From NCBI RefSeq assembly GCF_008704935.1, contig NZ_CP023692.1:1488001-1552000 (forward strand): 64,000 bases of DNA, given 5' to 3'. Positions within the stretch are counted from its first letter, which is position 1. Each line of letters starts with the position of its first letter. The notes under the pieces were generated by a model. The model did not search any database and had not been told where the DNA came from. It saw nothing but the letters and a program-made list of their open reading frames with translations. This document shows, piece after piece, positions 55,491-63,170 of the stretch. Origin of the DNA: Streptomyces vinaceus (GTDB taxonomy: Bacteria; Actinomycetota; Actinomycetes; Streptomycetales; Streptomycetaceae). The translations under genes and the position numbers were made by a program.

Positions 55491-56039
55491 TCACCTGAGC
55501 GCGCGGAGCATGGTGGTGTACACCGGGGCGTCGGGGAAGGGCTGCTGGTCACCGATGTGCTGGTACCCCCAACTCTCATAGAGGGCTTTCACCTTCGGGT
55601 GTCCGGGCTCGACGAGCAGGGTGACGCGCTGCTCGGTGCGGCCGGCCAGAAGCTCCTCGTGGATGCGGTACGCCAGAACCGTGCCCCTCCAGGGAGCCCG
55701 GACCATGATCTCGAAGAGGGCGAGGGTTCGGGTGCCGTCCTCGGTCGTGTCCGCCTCGGGAAGCGGCTGGAGCATGTGGGCCCACCAGCCGGTGTTCTGG
55801 GGCAGGGCTGCGGCGTAGGCGTAGCCGGCGGCCTCGCCACCGTCGTAGGCGACCACGGCCTCCCAGGACGGGCGGGAGGAGTGGCCGGTGAGACGACCCT
55901 CGAAGCGGTCGACGGAGAAGAACGGGTCCTCGCCGATCTCCTTCTCGTACACCTCGGCGTACACACCGACCAGGGTGGGGCGGATGGTGGGCAGCTGGTC
56001 GGTGCCGTAGCGGTGGAGGGTGATCTCCGGGGTGGGCAT
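55491..56039 (-). CDS. GNAT-family N-acetyltransferase
   Basis: A 182-residue acetyltransferase. The acetyl-CoA site region is IMVRAPWRGTVLAYRIHEELLAG and the C-terminal strand is VTLLVEPGHPKVKALYESWGY. Substrate unknown. The ATG has AAGGAG four bases upstream. It is 23 bases after the XRE/TPR regulator on the same strand, so it is probably cotranscribed. Confidence 0.85.
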   Translation of the reverse strand: MPTPEITLHRYGTDQLPTIRPTLVGVYAEVYEKEIGEDPFFSVDRFEGRLTGHSSRPSWEAVVAYDGGEAAGYAYAAALPQNTGWWAHMLQPLPEADTTEDGTRTLALFEIMVRAPWRGTVLAYRIHEELLAGRTEQRVTLLVEPGHPKVKALYESWGYQHIGDQQPFPDAPVYTTMLRALR

Positions 56040-56062
56040 GGTGCTCCTTGTCGCGTGCGGGT

Positions 56063-57337
56063 TCAGGCAGTGCGGGTGCGGTCGTTCCACTGGCGGGTGA
56101 CGGCGGACTTGGGGGCCGCCTGGTTGAGTGCGGAGGTGAAGCTGCCCAGGAGGTGGGGGACGCGGCCGGCGTCGGCGCCGGTCGGGGCGATGACGCGGGT
56201 GGCAGTGGCCACGGCCTGCTCGACATCACCCTGCGCGACCTGCGCGAGGGCCGCCTGGGACAGGTAGTAGGCGCGGTTTCGGTGCTGGTCGTCGCGGAGG
56301 TCCGCGATGCACCGGTGCGCATGGAACTCAGCCTGCTCCGCCTCGCCGAGCCGGTAGTGGGTGATGCCGGTCAGGCCGTGGAGTTCGCCCCGGGTGTAGA
56401 AGGCGACGGAGGACGGACGGGCCTCGGCGGGATCGGCGCGGTCGTAGGCACCGTGGGCCCGGTCCAGAGCTCGGAGGGCTCTGGTCTTGTAGCCCAGGCT
56501 GGCGGCGGTCAGGGCGATGCGGGAGTGGGTCAGCGAGGCGTAGAGGGGGTCGGTGCGGTGCGCCCGGGTGCTGGTGCAGGCTTCGGCCGCGGCAAGGGCG
56601 TCGGCGTACCGGCCGCGCTGTCCGGCGAGCATGGCGGCGTACCGCCAGGTCTGGTGCTGGACCTGGCCGTCTCCGGAAAGTCCTGCGAGGGTGACGGACT
56701 GCTCCAGGTAGCGCTGGGCCTCCCCCAGCCGGCGGGCGTCGATGGCGGAGAACATGGCGAAGGCCGTGAAGGACGCGGCGACGGCGTAGAGGCGGGAGCG
56801 GACGCGCTGACTGGCGGAGCCGTGCTGCTGGAGGCTGATGGTGCGGGCGGCGAGGTCGGCGGCGCGCTTCTCCAGGACGGGACCGCCGCCGTTCTGGTCG
56901 TCCAGGAGCCACAGTTCGGCCAGCAGACCGCGCAGGCGGTCGACGTCGGAGTGCCCGACCGTGGGTCGGGTGGCTGCGGTCGCGGTGCCGGTGGACACGG
57001 CGACGGCGGCGCCGGTGGCTACGGAGATGAAGCTTCGACGGCCAAGCACAGGGTCCTCCAGTCGTGCTGAGGGCGTTGCGGGGCGGGGGCGGGCACGGGG
57101 CACGAACCCCAGGTCGGTCGCAGGAAGCCCGGAGACAACCTCCAGGGCATGCCACTGGCGGTCCTGTGGCGAGCGGTTCTCTCCCGATAGCCACCGGTAG
57201 ACCGTCCGTTCGGTGACGGCGCCGCGATGGCCGCTGAGGTCTGCCATGGCGTCGTTGACCTGCTCGGCAAGAGCGCCCGCACTGAGCCCGTGTTCCTTCA
57301 TCCAGGTCTCTAATTCCGCGTTCCGCTTCCGCACCAT
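56063..57337 (-). CDS. XRE-type HTH regulator with TPR-like domain
   Basis: A 424-residue regulator. The N-terminal ~75 residues form an HTH (LSAGALAEQVNDAMADL, TERTVYRWLSGENRSPQDRQW). An alanine-rich stretch around 100-125 (RRSFISVATGAAVAVSTG) may be a linker or membrane-associated helix, and the remainder is made of TPR-like helices (ALAAAEACTSTRAHR, ALRALDRAHGAYDRAD, GITHYRLGEAEQAEFHAHRC). Such proteins are common next to Streptomyces accessory and natural-product genes. It is divergent from the DUF6415-like gene and could control the glycosyl operon. Confidence 0.83.
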   Translation of the reverse strand: MVRKRNAELETWMKEHGLSAGALAEQVNDAMADLSGHRGAVTERTVYRWLSGENRSPQDRQWHALEVVSGLPATDLGFVPRARPRPATPSARLEDPVLGRRSFISVATGAAVAVSTGTATAATRPTVGHSDVDRLRGLLAELWLLDDQNGGGPVLEKRAADLAARTISLQQHGSASQRVRSRLYAVAASFTAFAMFSAIDARRLGEAQRYLEQSVTLAGLSGDGQVQHQTWRYAAMLAGQRGRYADALAAAEACTSTRAHRTDPLYASLTHSRIALTAASLGYKTRALRALDRAHGAYDRADPAEARPSSVAFYTRGELHGLTGITHYRLGEAEQAEFHAHRCIADLRDDQHRNRAYYLSQAALAQVAQGDVEQAVATATRVIAPTGADAGRVPHLLGSFTSALNQAAPKSAVTRQWNDRTRTA

Positions 57338-57503
57338 GCAGTCACGGTAGAGGTGGGGCCGACGTCCGAGGTAGCGGAGGTCGGGACTTTTCGTCAGTGG
57401 TCACGCGAGTAGCTGCGAGCGGATTCGTCATGTCCAACACGTCTCTGACACGGGTTACTTGTCCGCACAGCCGAACCAGCACCAGGCGGATGGGAGCGGA
57501 ATC

Positions 57504-57896
57504 GTGACCGTACTCGCGCACGAAGTGGCGGCAGCCCCGGTCGAGGTGCCCACGGTCACCTCCGCCAACCGGAAGACCCTAATCGCCTCTGCGGCTGCCG
57601 CCGTCGCCGGGGACGTCGAGGCCGCCCTCACCCTCGCCGACCACCACCCGGCCGGGGAGGTTGCCGTACGGCTGCGGGAGCGGCTGCGCGAGCACATCCA
57701 TACCCTCGCGGTCCCCGCCGAACGGTACGCGGACCTGCTGCCGGAGAGCCGGGACAAGGACATCGCGGCCAGCACCGTGCGGTTCGCCCGCAAGGTCGCC
57801 CGGGGCTGCGGGAGCGATCCGGCGATAGCGCTGCGACTGCTGGCCAAGTCGGTGGCCCACCTCGCCCGGAACACGGACCTCCTGCGGCTTGTCTGA
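57504..57896 (+). CDS. DUF6415-like natural-product-associated protein
   Basis: A 130-residue, mostly helical protein that I tentatively place in DUF6415, a family seen with natural-product genes. Segments: HEVAAAPVEVPTVTSANRK, AALTLADHHPAGEVAVRLRE and a C-terminal RKVARGCGSDPAIALRLLAK. The GTG is chosen for GGGAG seven bases before it; TTG at 57459 is the alternative. It is the first gene of the glycosyltransferase block, followed by a 193-base structured spacer. Confidence 0.6.
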   Translation: MTVLAHEVAAAPVEVPTVTSANRKTLIASAAAAVAGDVEAALTLADHHPAGEVAVRLRERLREHIHTLAVPAERYADLLPESRDKDIAASTVRFARKVARGCGSDPAIALRLLAKSVAHLARNTDLLRLV

Positions 57897-57899
57897 ACC

Positions 57900-58030
57900 G
57901 CTTCCGGCGCCGGCCTGCCTGGGGCGTCGGAGCCGGAAGCCCTCCACCTGCCCGGCCGCGGCAGGTGACCGCAGCACCTCGCCGACACCGGTGAGGCGGG
58001 TCGGCTCCCCCGGATACGGGCGAGGAGCCG
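57900..58030 (+). promoter_or_regulatory. Structured leader with at least three strong hairpins before GT8 gene
   Basis: Hairpin 1 pairs GCTTCCGGC/GCCGGAAGC (57900-57940). Hairpin 2 pairs CACCTGCC/GGCAGGTG (57945-57967). The last pairs CGGCTCC/GGAGCCG with inner CCCG-GATA-CGGG (58002-58030). A weaker CCTC/GAGG helix lies between. It could be terminator plus attenuator, or a ligand-sensing leader. I recognise no known riboswitch class. Confidence 0.45.
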
Positions 58031-58089
58031 GCCACCATGCCCCGGCCCTGCCGGCCAGTCCCGTCGAACCTCGCCCTGGAGGCACCCGC

Positions 58090-58950
58090 GTGTACGCGAT
58101 CGGCATGTGCATCGATGCCCGCTACCTGCTACCCGCCCTGGTCACGCTCGGATCGGTCGCCGACCACTTGCCGGTGGCCGACCGCCGCGAGAGTGCGGTA
58201 CGGGTACTGACCAACGGCCTGTCCCCGGGGCAGGCCGCTGTGATGGAGTCCTTCGCCCGCCGCTGCGGATTCGGCTCCTTCGACCTGCGCTGGCAGGCCG
58301 CGCCGCCCGAGAGTGTCATGGCGGACGCCGCCTACATCTCGGTCGCCACCTACCTGAGGTTCGGGTTCACCCCCGGCTTCCTCGACCGGCCGTTCCTGAT
58401 CTACGTGGACGCCGACGTACACGTACGCGGCGACCTCTCCGCGCCCTTGAACGGGCTGCCGGCGGATCGGGTCGGCGCGGTACAGGACGAGTTCAACCCG
58501 GCCGTCGGCCAGTGCCCGGCACTGCCCGGGGTCGCCGAGCGCTGGCCCCACCTGGTCGGGCGCACCTACTTCAACGCCGGGATGCTGTGGGTCCCCGCGC
58601 CAATGCTCGCCCCCATGCGGGCCGGGGTCCAGCAGGCCCTGGTCGGCGGGCGGCAGTACATCAAGCACAACGACCAGTGCGCCCTGAACATTTGGCTGCT
58701 GTCCTCCGGGACCGCGCATCCGGTCAGGCCGGTGTTCAACCGGTTCGAGGTGGACCGGTTCCTCGAGCGGGGGGACTGGGTCCGCCGGGTCCTCCGACGC
58801 CCGGTCACCCGCCGGGACGGGCACGTGGTGCACTTCGTCGGGGGCCAGAAGCCGTGGATGCGCTCGTGCCCCGGCACGGAAGACGTGCGTGCCTACCGGC
58901 AGCAGATGCACCGCACGCTGCGGCACCTGACCGGGGCAGGTGCACTGTGA
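58090..58950 (+). CDS. GT8-like glycosyltransferase
   Basis: A 286-residue retaining glycosyltransferase of the GT-A fold, family 8-like. It starts AIGMCIDARYLLPALVTLGS (nucleotide-sugar site), has the DxD motif in FLIYVDADVHVRGD, then GRTYFNAGMLWV, KHNDQCALNIWLL and the C-terminal HFVGGQKPW. The acceptor is unknown. The GTG follows GGAGG by seven bases. It is the first gene of a six-gene chain with 4-base overlaps. Confidence 0.83.
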   Translation: MYAIGMCIDARYLLPALVTLGSVADHLPVADRRESAVRVLTNGLSPGQAAVMESFARRCGFGSFDLRWQAAPPESVMADAAYISVATYLRFGFTPGFLDRPFLIYVDADVHVRGDLSAPLNGLPADRVGAVQDEFNPAVGQCPALPGVAERWPHLVGRTYFNAGMLWVPAPMLAPMRAGVQQALVGGRQYIKHNDQCALNIWLLSSGTAHPVRPVFNRFEVDRFLERGDWVRRVLRRPVTRRDGHVVHFVGGQKPWMRSCPGTEDVRAYRQQMHRTLRHLTGAGAL

Positions 58951-59855
58951 CTGGCGGCATGGTCCTGGCAGTGGAGAGGGCCTGCACGGAACTGGCCGGG
59001 TCGGCTCCGGCGGAGACGGTCCGCGTCCGCAACGGACCGAAAACGGCCGTCTACCGCGTCCGTCTCGCCGACGGCCGCCCGGTGGTGGTCAAGCTGTTCG
59101 CGGTCGACGGCACCCACGGCGCTGTCGACGAGGCCCGCCTCCTGGCCGCCGTCACCGCCGCCGGGCGGGTGCGGGTGCCGACCGTGATCGGGTACGGGCC
59201 GGTTCCCGGCCTGACCGTCTCTGCCCTGGTCACCACCGATGCCGGAACGAGCACCTTGGGGGATGCCGTCCGAGCCGGGCAGATGCCGCGTCCGGCGGCA
59301 CTGCTGAGGCTCGCCCTGCTGATGGCTGCCTTCCATAGCGTCAAGGCCCCAGCCGGGGTCCCCCTGGCGCCAGGCATCGGCCAGCAGGTCAGCGCTCTGG
59401 CCGCCCACTGCCCCAAGCAGGTCTTCGTCCGGCTCGCTCCCGCCCTGGAGGTCATCGCGGCCGGGGCACGCCTGGAACGGCTCGTGTGGTGCCACGGAGA
59501 CCTGCACCTGGAGAACGTGATCTGCGGAGGCGACCGACGCCTCACCGTAGGCGAACACGGCCGGCCCCGCCTCCACGACTACCTCGTGGACTTCGAGGCC
59601 GCGACCGTGGAGGTCCCCGAGTACGACCTCGCCCAGACCCTCGTGACCTGCGACGCCCTGGAGCCGTCCGACCGGTTGTTCGTGGCCGCTGCCTACGGAC
59701 GGCCCGTCGACACCCGACTCCTGGACGCCTACGTGGCCTTCCAGGCCGTACGCGGCTGGACCTATGCCGCCCACCGGGAGGGCCGCGACCGCGACGCCTG
59801 GGCGGCCCGCCTGCACCTTGCCCTGTCCCCACACTCAGGAAGGACCGCGCTGTGA
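58947..59855 (+). CDS. APH-fold phosphotransferase (sugar/aminoglycoside kinase-like)
   Basis: A 302-residue small-molecule kinase. The N-lobe has RPVVVKLFAVDG (ATP Lys), the catalytic loop is LVWCHGDLHLENVICGG and the metal site LVDFEAATVEVPEYDLAQ. It may phosphorylate a sugar or aminocyclitol intermediate, or act as self-resistance. GTG overlaps the GT8 stop (GTGA). Confidence 0.83.
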   Translation: MTGGMVLAVERACTELAGSAPAETVRVRNGPKTAVYRVRLADGRPVVVKLFAVDGTHGAVDEARLLAAVTAAGRVRVPTVIGYGPVPGLTVSALVTTDAGTSTLGDAVRAGQMPRPAALLRLALLMAAFHSVKAPAGVPLAPGIGQQVSALAAHCPKQVFVRLAPALEVIAAGARLERLVWCHGDLHLENVICGGDRRLTVGEHGRPRLHDYLVDFEAATVEVPEYDLAQTLVTCDALEPSDRLFVAAAYGRPVDTRLLDAYVAFQAVRGWTYAAHREGRDRDAWAARLHLALSPHSGRTAL

Positions 59856-60583
59856 CCGACCCCGATCTGTCGGTGATCATCCCCGCCTACAACGAGGCCG
59901 AGTACCTGCCCCGCTACCTGCCCACCGTCTTCGCTTCCCTCCGGGCCTGGGAAACCCTCTCCGGCCTCGTGGGGGAGGTGATCGTGGTGGACAACGCCTC
60001 CACCGACGGCACCGCGACCGTCGCGAAGGAGCTGGGGGCCAGGGTGGTGACGGAGCTGGTCCGCAGCATCGGCCTGGCCCGGAACAGCGGAGCCCGCGAG
60101 GCCAAAGGGCGGATGCTGTTCTTCGTCGACGCCGACGTGGCCCTGCCGCTGGAGGGGATCACGGCCGCCGTGGCCGCGATGGACGCCGGAGCCGTCGGCG
60201 GGGCGATCCCGCCGCTCTACACCCCCGCCCGGTTCGGGGCCCGCCTGCTCTGTGCCTACTGGGACCACCACCGCTCCCGCCATGGGGGCGCCCAGGGCGT
60301 CAACCAGTTCTGCACCCGGGACGCCTTCAAGGCGGTACACGGCTACCGGCCGGACTACTTCATGAGCGAGGACATGGAGTTCTTCGCCCGCTTGACCGCC
60401 TACGGCCGCCGCACGGGCGGGCCGGTCGCGGTCCTCGAAGACCTCCGCGTGCGGCCCTCCACCCGCCGCTACGACGCCTGGTCCACGGCCCGGATGCTCT
60501 GGTGGCAAAACCCGGTGGTCGTCCGCCTCGGCCTGACCTCGCCCCGCTTCTGGCGCAACTGGTACGCCACCACCGTCCGATGA
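59852..60583 (+). CDS. GT2-family glycosyltransferase
   Basis: A 243-residue inverting glycosyltransferase of family 2: LSVIIPAYNEAEYLPRYLPT, VDNASTDGTATVAKELGA, DXD in MLFFVDADVALPLEG, and the acceptor-site SEDMEFFARLTAYGRR. No membrane helices, so it is soluble. Coupled to both neighbours by 4-base overlaps. Nucleotide sugar and acceptor unknown. Confidence 0.86.
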   Translation: MTDPDLSVIIPAYNEAEYLPRYLPTVFASLRAWETLSGLVGEVIVVDNASTDGTATVAKELGARVVTELVRSIGLARNSGAREAKGRMLFFVDADVALPLEGITAAVAAMDAGAVGGAIPPLYTPARFGARLLCAYWDHHRSRHGGAQGVNQFCTRDAFKAVHGYRPDYFMSEDMEFFARLTAYGRRTGGPVAVLEDLRVRPSTRRYDAWSTARMLWWQNPVVVRLGLTSPRFWRNWYATTVR

Positions 60584-61476
60584 TCGGAGAACCCCAGGTG
60601 ACCCGCCTTCCCCTGCCGGACGCCGACGGCATCTACACCTTCCCCACCGACCTCCTGACCGCGCACCGGGCCTGGATGGACTCCCTGACCGGGGCGAAGG
60701 AGATCATGACGCTGACGGCGCCGCTGACCCTCGCGCCGTACTGGATCGAGCCGCGCAAGCCGTCCGGGCGGCCGGTGGTCGTCATCGAACCTCACCACGA
60801 CGACTTCGTCCTGTCCGCCTCCGGGACCTTCCTCGCCCGTCCCCGACCGCTGACCGTGGTCACCGTCTTCACCCGCTCCCGCAGCGTCCACCCCTCCCTC
60901 GAAAGCACCTATAACAGCGTGGAGACGGTCTCCGGACTCCGCGACCGCGAAGCCGCCCAGTCCCTGTTGCCCCTGGGGGCGGCCCGGGTCGGCCTGGGGC
61001 ACAAGGACGCCGAGAAACCCTATCGGGCACCCGAGCCCGCCCAGGTGGACCGGATCACCTCCGAACTCGCCGAGATGCTGGACGGGATGGACGACGCAGA
61101 GCTGCTCGCCCCGGCCGCCGTCACGCGCCACCCGGACCACCTCGCCGTCCACGAGGCGACGCGCCGCCTGGGCTGCCGGTGGTTCTGGGAGGACGCCGCC
61201 TTCTGGTCCACGTACGGATTGTCCGGATGCGACCGGCAGCTGTTCCGACAGCGGGTGCGCGATGTCTTCGAACCGGAGCTGGAGGACATCACGGCCACCG
61301 TCCTGGACAAGGTGACCCTGCTGCACATGCACGGCTCGCAGATGCACCCCGCGCGGAAGATGTACCGGCCGATCCGGCACGCCTACACCGTCGCCGCCAA
61401 CCTGCTGCCCGACCCGGACGGCCCTCCGCGGGGCCAGTTCGCGGAACGCTTCTACCGGCTCGGGGGGTCGTGGTGA
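60580..61476 (+). CDS. PIG-L family zinc deacetylase
   Basis: A 298-residue LmbE/PIG-L deacetylase, the family of MshB and GlcNAc-PI deacetylase. The metal motif is EPHHDDFVLSASG (usually AHPDDE), so the third acidic residue is Phe rather than Glu. The second motif RHPDHLAVHEAT is normal and TLLHMHGSQMHP follows. It should N-deacetylate an acetamido-sugar made by the glycosyltransferases. ATG overlaps the GT2 stop (ATGA). Confidence 0.85.
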   Translation: MIGEPQVTRLPLPDADGIYTFPTDLLTAHRAWMDSLTGAKEIMTLTAPLTLAPYWIEPRKPSGRPVVVIEPHHDDFVLSASGTFLARPRPLTVVTVFTRSRSVHPSLESTYNSVETVSGLRDREAAQSLLPLGAARVGLGHKDAEKPYRAPEPAQVDRITSELAEMLDGMDDAELLAPAAVTRHPDHLAVHEATRRLGCRWFWEDAAFWSTYGLSGCDRQLFRQRVRDVFEPELEDITATVLDKVTLLHMHGSQMHPARKMYRPIRHAYTVAANLLPDPDGPPRGQFAERFYRLGGSW

Positions 61477-62087
61477 TCCTCGGCCTGGAAGGCCCCTCGT
61501 ACGGGGGCAAGACCTCCGCCCTGGGGCGGCTGCGCCGGGTGCCGGCGATGCAGGACGCGATGTTCTTCTCCTGCTACGTGAAGTCGTTCGCGCGCCGCGA
61601 GGACATCCCCACCCCCTCCACCCGGTCGGCTGACGAGCAGGTGAAGGCGTTCATGACGTTCATGGAGATCGAGGGCGAGCGCGTGGACGCAGCTCGCCGC
61701 CACGGCGGGCTGGTCGTCCTGGACCGGACCGTCGACACCCTCTTCGCCCACGCTCACGCCATGGACGAGATCTACGGCTTCAACGTCCTGCCCGAACTGA
61801 CCGGACGGGCCGAGGAGATGCCACACCTGCGGCCGGACCACACCCTGTACCTGGACGTGACGCCCGAACTCTTACACCTGCGGCGCAAGGCGGCCGGACA
61901 CCATGAGGTCGAGCCCGAGTACTTCCTCCACGACCCCGCCTTCCTCACGCACTTCCGCGACTACTTCTGCCGCCCCGTCCGCAGCCCGGCGACTGCGGAG
62001 TTGACCGTCACCTCCGAGGGCGGCGACCGGCAGGAGACGGCCGCCGTCGTGCAAGCCCTCTTCACGTACTGGGCGAGTGTCCGGTGA
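61473..62087 (+). CDS. Thymidylate-kinase-like P-loop kinase (contains a TTA codon)
   Basis: A 204-residue kinase with P-loop LEGPSYGGKTSALG, VVLDRTVDTLFAHA (DR motif) and DHTLYLDVTPELLHLRRKA, as in dTMP/deoxynucleoside kinases; it is too diverged for the housekeeping Tmk. In a sugar cluster it may phosphorylate a nucleoside or a small sugar. Codon 134 is TTA (61872-61874), read in Streptomyces by the bldA tRNA. GTG overlaps the PIG-L stop; another GTG is one codon earlier. Confidence 0.75.
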   Translation: MILGLEGPSYGGKTSALGRLRRVPAMQDAMFFSCYVKSFARREDIPTPSTRSADEQVKAFMTFMEIEGERVDAARRHGGLVVLDRTVDTLFAHAHAMDEIYGFNVLPELTGRAEEMPHLRPDHTLYLDVTPELLHLRRKAAGHHEVEPEYFLHDPAFLTHFRDYFCRPVRSPATAELTVTSEGGDRQETAAVVQALFTYWASVR

Positions 62088-63170
62088 CCGGCCCGACGGT
62101 GGTGTTCGTATGGCGGCGGACCCCACCACCGCTGCTGATCGGGGGCGCGGAGGTCTCCCAGCAGCTCCTGGCGGAGGAGTTCGTCCGGGCCGGCTGGCGG
62201 GTCGTCTACCTCGGCAGCCACGAGGCTCCCTGGAACGGGTCCCGCGCAGATCGGGCATCTGCGTGCCCGCCTCCGGGCCCACGGAACCGTGTGGGATGAG
62301 GCCGGCGGGGAGGTCCGCTACCGGTGGAACGGCGTCTCGTGCCGAGCCGTGCCGCAGGACAGGGTGGAAGCGGCGATGAAGGGCCTCCTGGCCGAGGCCC
62401 GGCCGGAACTGGTGGTGACATCGCAGGAGCGGGCTGCCGACCTCGCCGCCCTTGCCCGCCGGTCCTCGCGGGTCGCCGGATGGCTGCACTCGGTCTCGGC
62501 CAACAGCATGGGCGTCCTCCACGGCCGACCGCACGTCGCCCTCGCCACGTCGAAGTTCGTCGCCGGACGCACCCATGCCCACTCCGACACGAAGACCGTC
62601 GCCTTCTACCCGCCCTTCGCGCCAGCCGAAGGCGCCGGGCACCTCCTCGCCGCGGGGCCCGGCACAGCCGGTCGCGTCCCCGGCGGCGTGCTGATGGTCA
62701 ACCCCATCCCCGCCAAGGGCGCGGCCCTCCTGCACCAGCTGATCCGCAGGTTGCCCGCCCTCCGGTTCACCCCCGTCGAGGGTTGGTGGGACACGGCCGA
62801 CGAGTTCACCGCGTACCCGAACGTCCACTGGGTCCCCCGCACATACGCCATGGGACGGCTCTACTCCGCGAACGACCTGCTGCTCGTGCCCTCCCAGGTC
62901 GAGGACGCCTTCCCCCGGGTGATCGTGGAAGCCGGACTCCACGGCGTCCCCACGATCGGCTCGTCCCGCGGCGGCATTCCCGAGGCGCTCGGTGACGGCG
63001 GAGTGATCCTCCACCCCGACGACGGGGACGGCTGGGTGCAGGCGATCGAGTCGGCCGACCGGACCGGCCTCGGCGCGAAGGCCCGCGCCGGGGCAGAGCC
63101 GCTGGTCCGGCCGTGCCTGCCCGAGCTGGCTGCCGCCGGGCTCATCCCGGCGGCAGCAGGCGCCGGCTAA
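62084..63170 (+). pseudogene. GT4-family glycosyltransferase, frameshifted
   Basis: Two frames together make one GT-B glycosyltransferase of about 360 residues. The first starts at GTG 62084 (VVFVWRRTPPPLLIGGAEVSQQ) and reads to YLGSHEAPWNGS; the rest, in the next frame, continues AQIGHLRARLRAHGTVWDE and ends with the GT4 donor site SQVEDAFPRVIVEAGLHGVP and SSRGGIPEAL. Removing one C from CCC at 62241-62243 restores a single frame. It is either a recent lesion or a sequencing error. Its TAA overlaps the TAG of the convergent gene. Confidence 0.8.

Noticed and set aside
62230..62260. Programmed frameshift in the GT4 gene
   Set aside because: No slippery heptamer or clear downstream stimulator is visible; a one-base insertion in CCC explains the break more simply.
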